A stretch of DNA of 44,527 nt from an uncultured Oscillospiraceae bacterium (GTDB taxonomy: Bacteria > Bacillota > Clostridia > Oscillospirales > Oscillospiraceae), in the NCBI GenBank assembly GCA_947630755.1, contig CANRIU010000014.1, positions 1 to 44,527 on the forward strand, read 5' to 3'. Of the stretch, positions 23,728 to 30,695 are shown piece after piece (position 1 is the stretch's first letter; each line of letters begins with the position of its first letter). The notes beneath the pieces were generated by a model. The model was not told the DNA's origin. It did no database searches and saw only the letters and a program-made list of their open reading frames with translations. The translations under genes and the position numbers were made by a program.

Positions 23728-24864
23728 GTGAAAAAAATCTTTCTCTCCCTCAGGACCTACCTTAAAAAGTCGGACACCTTTCTTCTGGTGCTCTGCATCA
23801 TATGCACGCTTCTGGGAATGGTCGCCATCTCCAGCGCCGTGAGGTACACCGGGTCCATGCGCCCGCTGTACGTCCAGTTCGGCGCAATGGTGGTGGGGCT
23901 GGCGCTCTACTTTCTCTTCTCGGTGGTGGACATCGACATCATCGCCTCGAAGTGGCGGCCCCTCACCGTCGTGGGACTGCTGCTCATACTCTCCCTTCGG
24001 TGGCTCGGCACCGACCACGAGGGCAACCGGGCCTGGATACGCTTCGTCGGTATCGGCATACAGCCCGCGGAGCTTGTCAAGATCGTGTTCATCATCACCA
24101 TGGCCCACCTCATGGCGGGCTTCAAGGAGCGGGAGCGGCTTGACAGCCCCCTGTCCATAATGGCGCTGGGGCTTTTGCTGCTCATTCACTTCGGCCTCAT
24201 CGTCGTCGTCTCCAGCGACACGGGCTCGGCCCTTGTCTACCTCTTTATCTTCCTCGTGATGATATTCTCCGCGGGGATAAAGCTCTACTGGGTTTTCGGG
24301 GCGCTGGCGCTTATGGCCCTGGCGGCGCCATATGTGTGGTACTACCTTCTGACGGACGTGTACCGGAACCGCATCCTCGCCATCTTCATCCCCGACGTCA
24401 TAGACCCCACCGGGCGCGGGGTGCTGTGGCAGACGAACCTCTCCAAGGCTGCCATCGCCAACGGGGGGCTTTTCGGGACGGGGCTGTACCGGGGGGAGCG
24501 GACCCAGTCCGGGTCCCTGCCCTACCAGAACTCCGACTTCATTTTCTCCGTCATCGGCGAGGAGTCCGGCATAATCGGGTGCCTCGTGGTGATTACCCTC
24601 TTGACGCTTATCATAATCCGCTGCGTTAAGATAGGCATGGACTCTCAGAGCCGCGAGGGGGCGCTGGCCTGCATGGGCATCGCCGCGATGCTGGCCTTCC
24701 AGACGCTGGAGAACGTGGGGATGTGCATCGGCGTGGCGCCGGTCATAGGGCTGACGCTGCCCTTCTTCTCCTACGGGGGCTCCTCCATCGTGACGCTGTT
24801 CGCCGCCATGGGCATAGTTTCCGGCGTGAAGATGAAGCCGCGAGCCACAATGTTCCTGCCGTGA
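23728..24864 (+). CDS. rodA: SEDS-family peptidoglycan polymerase (RodA/FtsW type)
   Basis: Membrane glycosyltransferase that polymerises lipid II, normally with a class B PBP. It has 378 residues and about ten transmembrane helices. Family motifs are visible: NRAWIRFVGIGIQPAELVKI (the conserved GxxRWI...QPSELxK region), SSDTGSALVYLFIF (DxGSA), NSDFIFSVIGEESGIIG, and LTLPFFSYGGSSIV near the C-terminus. GTG start at 23728 with GGAG upstream. RodA versus FtsW cannot be settled from this alone; the symbol is the likelier choice because no division genes are nearby and cell-wall alr follows. Confidence 0.85.
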   Translation: MKKIFLSLRTYLKKSDTFLLVLCIICTLLGMVAISSAVRYTGSMRPLYVQFGAMVVGLALYFLFSVVDIDIIASKWRPLTVVGLLLILSLRWLGTDHEGNRAWIRFVGIGIQPAELVKIVFIITMAHLMAGFKERERLDSPLSIMALGLLLLIHFGLIVVVSSDTGSALVYLFIFLVMIFSAGIKLYWVFGALALMALAAPYVWYYLLTDVYRNRILAIFIPDVIDPTGRGVLWQTNLSKAAIANGGLFGTGLYRGERTQSGSLPYQNSDFIFSVIGEESGIIGCLVVITLLTLIIIRCVKIGMDSQSREGALACMGIAAMLAFQTLENVGMCIGVAPVIGLTLPFFSYGGSSIVTLFAAMGIVSGVKMKPRATMFLP

Positions 24865-24906
24865 CGGGCGCAGGCGCATATAATTTAATCAAGGGAGCCT
24901 GATACA

Positions 24907-26028
24907 ATGGATCTGCGAAAGCGCACCTGGGCTGAGATAAGCCTTGACAATATAGAGCACAACTACCGCCGCATCCGCTCTCTCATCCCCGAGGGGTGCA
25001 GATTCCTCGGCGTTGTGAAGGCGGACGCCTACGGCCACGGGGCGGTGCAAGTCTCCCGGCGGCTGGAGGCGGCGGGGGCGGACTATTTGGCGGTGAGCTG
25101 TCTTGACGAGGCGGCGGAGCTGAGAGGCGCCGGGATCGGGCTCCCCATACTCATACTCGGCCACACGCCGAGGGAGTACGTCCGGGAGCTTATCGACCTC
25201 GACCTCACCCAGACCGTCACCTGCGAGGCAAAGGCCGTGGAGTACTCCGAGGAGTGCGTAAAGCTGGGAAAAACCCTTCGCATACACATAAAGGTGGACA
25301 CCGGCATGTCGAGGCTGGGCTTTTTGTGCGCCGGAGGGTACTTTGAGCAGGGTATCGGCAACATAATCTCCGCCTGCCGGCAGAAAAATCTGGAATATGA
25401 GGGGATATACACCCACTTCGCCGTCTCCGACGAGCCCGGCGAGGAGGCGGAGCGCTTCACCCGCGGTCAGTTTGAGCTCTTTTGCCGGGTGATAGATGCG
25501 CTGGGGAAAAAGGGCATAAGCTTCAGGCTCCGCCATTGCGCAAACTCCGGAGCTGTGGTAAACTATCCTGAGACGGCCCTGGACATGGTCCGTCCCGGGA
25601 TACTCCTCTACGGCTTCGGCGACGGCGGAAGGCTCGGCCTCCGCCCGTGCATGAGGCTCATGACCCACGTCTCCACCATAAAATACATAGACGAGGGGCT
25701 GCCCGTGAGCTACGGCGGGACCTTCGTCACCTCCCGGCGCACGCGGATGGGCGTCATACCCATAGGCTACGCCGACGGGCTTCTGAGGTCCCTCTCAAAT
25801 AACTGCTCCTTCATCACCGAAAGGGGTCCCGCGCCCCAGAGGGGCAGGATATGCATGGACATGTGCATGATCGACCTGACGGACCTTACGGAGGTAAACC
25901 TGGATAGCCTTATTGAGATTTTCGGCGAAAGGCAAAGCGCCGAGGAGCTTGCCGCCCGGGCCGGGACAATATCCTACGAGCTCCTGTGTTCCGTCTCCAA
26001 GCGGGTGCCCAGGGTCTACGCCGGGTAG
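24907..26028 (+). CDS. alr: Alanine racemase
   Basis: PLP enzyme making D-alanine for peptidoglycan. It has 373 residues, normal length. The PLP lysine is in FLGVVKADAYGHGA (Lys38), and the opposite catalytic tyrosine segment is GLPVSYGGTFV. VDTGMSRLGF and GYADGLLR are conserved. AAGGGAG precedes the ATG. It follows the SEDS polymerase by 42 bp, probably in one cell-wall operon, and precedes mazF by about 155 bp as in many Firmicutes. Confidence 0.96.
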   Translation: MDLRKRTWAEISLDNIEHNYRRIRSLIPEGCRFLGVVKADAYGHGAVQVSRRLEAAGADYLAVSCLDEAAELRGAGIGLPILILGHTPREYVRELIDLDLTQTVTCEAKAVEYSEECVKLGKTLRIHIKVDTGMSRLGFLCAGGYFEQGIGNIISACRQKNLEYEGIYTHFAVSDEPGEEAERFTRGQFELFCRVIDALGKKGISFRLRHCANSGAVVNYPETALDMVRPGILLYGFGDGGRLGLRPCMRLMTHVSTIKYIDEGLPVSYGGTFVTSRRTRMGVIPIGYADGLLRSLSNNCSFITERGPAPQRGRICMDMCMIDLTDLTEVNLDSLIEIFGERQSAEELAARAGTISYELLCSVSKRVPRVYAG

Positions 26029-26183
26029 GCGCGGGGAGGCATGGCGCATATACTGGAATGGGCGCAGAGCGCCCACGGGTAATTTTTGCCGCGTTGTATA
26101 AATTACTCTGCTTTGTGAAAGAATTATAGCGTGTCCGACAGACTTGAGCCGGGCAACTATTAATTCGTCGGAGAGTGAAGAGT

Positions 26184-26537
26184 GTGCCAAGCTTCGTTAG
26201 ACGAGGAGACATCTACTATGCCGACCTGAGCCCGGTGGTGGGCTCCGAACAGGGCGGAATGAGGCCAGTACTTATTGTCCAGAACGACACCGGCAACAAG
26301 CACAGCCCCACGGTCATCGCGGCGGCTATAACCTCCCAGATAGGGAAGGCGAAGCTGCCCACCCACATCGAGCTGGAGGCCCGGTCCTTCGGCCTGACGC
26401 GGGACTCCGTGGTGCTTCTGGAGCAGATACGGACGATAGACAAGCGCCGCCTGAGGGAGCGCATGGGAAGGGTCGATGAGGAGCTTATGACGAAGGTGGA
26501 CGACGCCATCGCCGTGAGCTTCGGACTGCACGGATAA
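26184..26537 (+). CDS. mazF: MazF/EndoA-type mRNA interferase toxin
   Basis: Sequence-specific endoribonuclease of the PemK/MazF family (B. subtilis NdoA form). It has 117 residues. [20 protein letters not shown] and [19 protein letters not shown] form the conserved N-terminal core, with the catalytic Arg in the first and Thr/Ser in the second block. [12 protein letters not shown] is also typical. The GTG at 26184 is chosen because GGAGAG lies eight bases upstream; GTG 26175 would touch it. It lies downstream of alr as in Bacillus, but no antitoxin gene is present in the 155-bp gap. Confidence 0.93.
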   Translation: MPSFVRRGDIYYADLSPVVGSEQGGMRPVLIVQNDTGNKHSPTVIAAAITSQIGKAKLPTHIELEARSFGLTRDSVVLLEQIRTIDKRRLRERMGRVDEELMTKVDDAIAVSFGLHG

Positions 26538-26565
26538 GGGGCGCGACCCCGGAAAAAGCAGCAAT

Positions 26566-26662
26566 GCCGGGGAGGCATCTCCCCGGCGGAGGCTGTCGGA
26601 AAAGCCCTTCGGGCCTTTTCGACGGTTTGTCAGACCATGCCGGAGAGGTTTTCCCCGGCGGA
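26566..26662 (+). repeat. Minimal element: one hairpin between duplicated GC-rich hairpins
   Basis: Left hairpin GCCGGGGAGG / CTCCCCGGCGGA (26566-26590) and right hairpin GCCGGAGAGG / CCCCGGCGGA (26639-26662) are imperfect copies 73 bp apart. Between them is CTGTCGGAAAAGCCC-TTCG-GGGCCTTTTCGACGG, equal to hairpin 1 of copy A. The remaining hairpins are absent. Confidence 0.65.
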
Positions 26663-26677
26663 ACTACGGAGGTACAT

Positions 26678-27202
26678 ATGAGTAAAGGTAAGAAAGCCGC
26701 AATCGCGATTGCAGTGCTTCTCGCCGTGGCGGTAGTATCGGGTCTCACGACCCTCGCCGTCACAAGCTACGGAAGCCAGTCAGACCCTCTGGTGACGATG
26801 AGCTATTTGAACGAGACTCTCACCCCCGCCATTCGGGACGAGATCACAAAGGCCGTGGACGAGAAGGCCGCGGAGCTCACGAACAAATTTAACGAGCTGG
26901 CCTCTCAGGGCGGCGCGCCCGGCTCCGGCGAGGCGTCGGGCTTTGTGGTGGTGACGCTTACCGAGGGCCAGACCCTGACCTGCGGCGTGGGCGCGGAGCT
27001 CATGCTGCGCATCGGCTCCGCCGTGGCTGCGGGGCCGGACTCGCCAAGGCTCGTGGACGAGACTGACGGTGCCTCCGTCACAGGCGAGGGCACGGCGCTC
27101 ACAGTAAACCACCTCTACATGGTGACCATCGCCGGAAACGGCATTAAAGCAACCGCCGGGACCACGAAGATACTTGTCTCCGGCGAGTACACCATAGGGT
27201 GA
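26678..27202 (+). CDS. Hypothetical membrane-anchored protein
   Basis: Not recognised. It has 174 residues. A short basic start (MSKGKK) is followed by one hydrophobic helix (AAIAIAVLLAVAVVSGLTTL, about 7-26), a helical stretch (DEITKAVDEKAAELTNKFNE, possibly coiled coil) and a beta-rich C-terminal domain with paired glycines (LTCGVGAELMLRIGSAVAAG, then LVSGEYTIG). The likely location is outside the membrane, anchored at the N-terminus. GGAGGT lies seven bases before the ATG. A clear terminator follows, so it is a single gene. Confidence 0.7.
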   Translation: MSKGKKAAIAIAVLLAVAVVSGLTTLAVTSYGSQSDPLVTMSYLNETLTPAIRDEITKAVDEKAAELTNKFNELASQGGAPGSGEASGFVVVTLTEGQTLTCGVGAELMLRIGSAVAAGPDSPRLVDETDGASVTGEGTALTVNHLYMVTIAGNGIKATAGTTKILVSGEYTIG

Positions 27203-27252
27203 CGGGGCCTGTCCCGCGCCGCCGCAGGCCAAAAAGGGGAATAACCGCTGCT

Positions 27253-27286
27253 GCCCGGACGTATACTTTAGCGTCCGGGCTTTTTT
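27253..27286 (+). terminator. Terminator
   Basis: GCCCGGACG pairs with CGTCCGGGC, followed by TTTTTT. It ends the gene at 26678-27202. Confidence 0.9.
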
Positions 27287-27312
27287 GTGCCCGGAAGACA
27301 GGAGGACGGAAT

Positions 27313-28029
27313 ATGAAGGATCTGACCTATGATGTCTCCACCCCCGGCGGCGGCAGCGCCGGGACGCTCACCGCGTCCCTGTCCGGGCCCCGGGCGGCGT
27401 TCCGATATGAGTGCCCCGTCAGGACGCCCCCCTCGCGGCTGGCGCTCGTGTGCCCGGAGGGCGCGGTGTCCCTTGGCGTGCCGATGCCCGGGGCCGGTGG
27501 TATGTACCTGAAACGCACGCTGTCGCTGTCGTCGCTTTTGCCGGTGAGGCTGGAGGGGGATCTTCAGGCGCTCCTCGTCCCGCCGGAGACGGACCTCGCC
27601 TCCCTCACCCCGGACCCGCCGGAAAAGCCGGAGCCGGAGAACAGACCGGAGAATGAGCCGGAGCAATGCACCCCCCAGGATGAGCCGAATCCCGGGGACG
27701 AGCGCCCGGAGGATGAATGCCCGGAGGATGAGCGCCCGGAGGAGACCTGCGCCGCGGAGCCGGAGCCGGGGTCCGCGCCGGAGGCGCGGGAGGGCGTCTG
27801 GCAGCCGGAGGCGGACCCCTCCGGATACTTTGACTCCCCGGAGCTCCGGGACGCCTGCCGAGGTATGGGCGGCGTGCTCTCGAGGCGCGTCGGTGGCCGG
27901 ACGCTTCTCGCCTTCCCCTACTCCCCCTCTGAGCCCTTCCCCATGATGCCCATTTTCCGGGAGGGGACGCTCGCCTCCATAGGCGGCAGAGACTACATCC
28001 TCTTCCCGGCGGGAGAGTGGGAAAAATAA
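27313..28029 (+). CDS. Hypothetical protein with Pro/Glu-rich linker
   Basis: Not recognised. It has 238 residues with no signal peptide or transmembrane helix. An N-terminal beta-type domain (about 1-100) is followed by a low-complexity linker (about 105-165) made of degenerate acid-proline units (PEPENRPENEPE, ERPEDECPEDERPEE), then a C-terminal domain (about 170-238) with LRDACRGMGGVLSRRVGGRT. The codon use is as GC-rich as its neighbours. GGAGG lies seven bases before the ATG at 27313. The gene sits just after a terminator with no obvious own promoter. Probably cytosolic. Confidence 0.65.
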   Translation: MKDLTYDVSTPGGGSAGTLTASLSGPRAAFRYECPVRTPPSRLALVCPEGAVSLGVPMPGAGGMYLKRTLSLSSLLPVRLEGDLQALLVPPETDLASLTPDPPEKPEPENRPENEPEQCTPQDEPNPGDERPEDECPEDERPEETCAAEPEPGSAPEAREGVWQPEADPSGYFDSPELRDACRGMGGVLSRRVGGRTLLAFPYSPSEPFPMMPIFREGTLASIGGRDYILFPAGEWEK

Positions 28030-28068
28030 AAATTTTCATGAATTTTGCCGGGAAATCTCGAAATCCGC

Positions 28069-28096
28069 TTTACATCAGCAAAAATTTTGATATAAT
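28069..28096 (+). promoter_or_regulatory. Promoter of the ireB-type gene
   Basis: TTTACA (28069-28074), 16 bp, TATAAT (28091-28096). Confidence 0.8.
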
Positions 28097-28149
28097 TGAT
28101 ATATTCAAATCCATGCGCAAATCATAGTGTATAAAGGAGGGACACGGAC

Positions 28150-28404
28150 ATGGATGATCTGGATTTTACAAGAAAGTTTGACGTTGTTGACAGGAAGATA
28201 GGCACAAGGGAGATTTTATCATCTGTATATGACTCCCTGAAAATCAAGGGCTACAACCCCATCAATCAGATAGTGGGCTACATCCTGTCCGAGGACCCCA
28301 CATATATCACAAACTACAATAACGCCCGGGCTCTCATCTGCCGCATCGACCGGGACGAGCTGCTTCAGGAGCTTGTGATCCACTACCTTGAGCTCGACAA
28401 GTAA
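28150..28404 (+). CDS. ireB: IreB family regulatory phosphoprotein (UPF0297)
   Basis: Small protein of 84 residues matching the highly conserved UPF0297 family: [40 protein letters not shown] and [17 protein letters not shown]. In Enterococcus, IreB is phosphorylated by the Ser/Thr kinase IreK and affects cephalosporin tolerance; the role here is inferred. It has its own promoter and an AAAGGAGG site. In most Firmicutes it precedes ruvX (yrrK); here a terminator follows at once, so the gene stands alone. Confidence 0.93.
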   Translation: MDDLDFTRKFDVVDRKIGTREILSSVYDSLKIKGYNPINQIVGYILSEDPTYITNYNNARALICRIDRDELLQELVIHYLELDK

Positions 28405-28424
28405 TCCACATCTGAAAAAATAAA

Positions 28425-28465
28425 GGGGCTGTGAAAAGAGCGAAAATGCTCTTTTTCACAGCCCC
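28425..28465. terminator. Bidirectional terminator hairpin
   Basis: GGGGCTGTGAAAAGAGC pairs with GCTCTTTTTCACAGCCCC around AAAAT, followed by TTTG. It lies between convergent ireB and the SLH gene. A related hairpin with the same outer stem is at 30645-30688. Confidence 0.85.
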
Positions 28466-28481
28466 TTTGTTGTGGTATTGC

Positions 28482-30500
28482 TTACTCGGCCTCGGCAAAC
28501 TGGCGGTAGATAAATGTGATGAGCTGAGCCTTGGTGCAGATTTTCTCAGGGGAGAAGGTGGTGGCAGAGGTGCCGTCGGTGATGCTGTTCTCGATGGCCC
28601 AGAGGACGGCGTTGCGATACCAGGCGCCGTCACGCACATCGGTGAACGGGTTCTCCGGTGTGCCGGGAGCCGGGGAGTTGGCGGCCCGGTAGAGGAACGT
28701 GACGATTTGATTGCGCTTCACCTGACCTGCGGGGCTGAAATGGGTATCGTCGGTGCCGTTGGTTATGCCCTTCTCGATGGCCCAGAGGATGGCCATGAAG
28801 TAGGGGTCGCTCTCCTTGACGTCCACGAAGGGGTTCTCGGTGCTGGAGGGCTCGGGGCTGCCGGCGGCCTTCCAGATGGCGAGGATGATGTCGCCCCTGG
28901 TGGGCTTGCTGCCCGGTGCGAAGCTGGAGCCGGGCTCGTGGTCAACTATGTCGTTCTGCGCGGCCCACATGACGGGATAGAAGTACCAGTCGCCGGGCAT
29001 CATGTCGTCGTAGGGGTTGACGCTCTCCTCGATGTCGAAGTTCAGCTTGTAGAATCCGTACTTGCCGTCCTTCTCATATGTCACTATATCGCCGACTCCC
29101 GCGATAGTCCCGACCTTGGTGACATCCCCGGTGTAGTCCGGGAAGTAGACGCTGAGGGCGATGTTCTCGCTGCCCTCCACAGCGGGGAGCACATCCTGTC
29201 CGTCTATCTTCACGGGAGTGTCCAGAATGCAGAACGCCTTGTTTGTGGCCCGGTCATACACCGCGGCCACATGGTCGCTGAAGTGGCTTCCCAGAATAAC
29301 ATCCGTGGCGATGCCGCCGCCGGGCAGAGCGATGGCGTATTTGTTGTTGTGGGTGTCGATGTAGAAGAACTTCCCGTCCTTGGATGCGCCGGCCAGGCCG
29401 CTGTTGTAGGAGGTGAGGAAGTCATACTCAAGGGGGATCTTGACCGCGCCGGTCTTGTCGACAGCGCCGAATTTTCCGCTCTCATCGACGACAGTCCACA
29501 GGCCGTCCGCAAAGAAGGTTCCGTCAAAATACCAGCGGAAATCACTATAGACAGGCGCGACCGCCCAGTTACCGTTTTCATCCAGCATACCGTACCGCTC
29601 GGTGCTATTCCAGGTGTATTCGTCTTCGTCTATGTCTATGTCAACCCATTCTGCAAGGGCCAGGCCGTCTTTGGGGGATGATAGATTGATAAGGCAATCG
29701 TCCATCCACTGATTTCCAGCAAGGGCGTCAAAAATCTTCAGGACCTTGCCCTCCCTGTCCATATAGAAATATACATTATTGTCATCATCAGAAACATCCG
29801 AATCATCAGCGTACATACTGATTACCCCATCCACGCAGGGGTATCCGGTCGCGTAGGCGGAATCAAACTCATTATCATAGGCAAGAGAGCCCGCTTCCCG
29901 ATTGAGCGTGCTAAAATCAGGCATTATGTTCTTTCCTTCGCTGTTGATGACCATCCCGCGAATGATAATGATGCCTTCCTGGCAGTGCACTCTATCGAAA
30001 TTGCCAACCAGGCTGCCGTCCTCACCCACATTTGCGTATATGTGATCATAAATCCCGCCGGCAGGCACAGAATCTCCAGCAAAATCTTCCAGATTGAAAT
30101 TGCGGAAGTACAGAGGTATCTCCGTCCCGCTCTTCTTTAAGAGGTAGAAATAATACGCCTCATAGTCGCGCTGGTCAAGCCGATCTGTATCCCGGTTTAA
30201 ATAACTCAGCTTCTGTGTCTCACGCTTTGCCACAAGGGCGACACCCTCGCTGAAGGAACCGGCATAATCATACTTGAAGTCAATGACCGTCTTGCCGGTC
30301 TCGTCGATGTAGCCCCATTTGCCGTTCATTTTCACAGGAGCCAGACCGTCGCTGAAGTCCTTGGCGTCCTCATAAATGGGCTGGGTCAGGGTGCTCACGG
30401 TGACGGTGGGCACCGCCGCCTCCTCCTCCGCCGCCAACGCCGCGGGCATCGCGCAGAGGATCAAGGTCAGGGCAAGAATAGCGCTGAGTAATTTTTTCAT
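28482..30500 (-). CDS. Surface protein with WG repeats and three SLH domains
   Basis: Secreted cell-surface protein of 672 residues. Signal peptide 1-23 (MKKLLSAILALTLILCAMPA, cut near ALA-AEE). Residues about 40-470 contain KWG-repeat units (LAPVKMNGKWGYIDETGKTV, SGKFGAVDKTGAVKIPLEYD, KDGKYGFYKLNF), a widespread beta-propeller-like repeat of unknown role. Three S-layer homology domains follow (about 490-550, 555-610 and 615-672; YPVMWAAQNDIV, MAILWAIEKGITNGT, NAVLWAIENSITDGT), which anchor to pyruvylated cell-wall polymers. ATG 30500 has AGGAGG upstream. Single gene with its own promoter, bracketed by two similar hairpins. Confidence 0.9.
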   Translation of the reverse strand: MKKLLSAILALTLILCAMPAALAAEEEAAVPTVTVSTLTQPIYEDAKDFSDGLAPVKMNGKWGYIDETGKTVIDFKYDYAGSFSEGVALVAKRETQKLSYLNRDTDRLDQRDYEAYYFYLLKKSGTEIPLYFRNFNLEDFAGDSVPAGGIYDHIYANVGEDGSLVGNFDRVHCQEGIIIIRGMVINSEGKNIMPDFSTLNREAGSLAYDNEFDSAYATGYPCVDGVISMYADDSDVSDDDNNVYFYMDREGKVLKIFDALAGNQWMDDCLINLSSPKDGLALAEWVDIDIDEDEYTWNSTERYGMLDENGNWAVAPVYSDFRWYFDGTFFADGLWTVVDESGKFGAVDKTGAVKIPLEYDFLTSYNSGLAGASKDGKFFYIDTHNNKYAIALPGGGIATDVILGSHFSDHVAAVYDRATNKAFCILDTPVKIDGQDVLPAVEGSENIALSVYFPDYTGDVTKVGTIAGVGDIVTYEKDGKYGFYKLNFDIEESVNPYDDMMPGDWYFYPVMWAAQNDIVDHEPGSSFAPGSKPTRGDIILAIWKAAGSPEPSSTENPFVDVKESDPYFMAILWAIEKGITNGTDDTHFSPAGQVKRNQIVTFLYRAANSPAPGTPENPFTDVRDGAWYRNAVLWAIENSITDGTSATTFSPEKICTKAQLITFIYRQFAEAE

Positions 30501-30574
30501 CTGCTGGGTTCCTCCTTAATTTTTTGTTTAATATGGTTTTCCCTTCGGGTCCGCCGAGTTTTGCTTTCCGTTTA

Positions 30575-30603
30575 ATTGTACCGCATATTGTTGTGTTTGG
30601 CAA
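30575..30603 (-). promoter_or_regulatory. Promoter of the SLH protein gene
   Basis: TTGCCA (30598-30603), 17 bp, TACAAT (30575-30580) on the minus strand. Confidence 0.75.
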
Positions 30604-30644
30604 GCGCCATTTTCATTTTTTTGGAGCTGTCCCACTACAGCATC

Positions 30645-30688
30645 GGGGCTGTGAAAAGGAGCATATAACTGCTCGTTTTCACAGCCCC
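30645..30688. terminator. Terminator hairpin after the metal ATPase
   Basis: GGGGCTGTGAAAAGGAGC pairs with GCTCGTTTTCACAGCCCC around ATATAACT. The outer stem is the same as at 28425-28465 while the inner part differs. It lies seven bases past the ATPase stop. Confidence 0.75.
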
Positions 30689-30695
30689 GATATTT

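Noticed and set aside
26041..26082. Tiny ORF before mazF as an antitoxin
   Set aside because: Only 13 codons, much shorter than any known MazE-type antitoxin.
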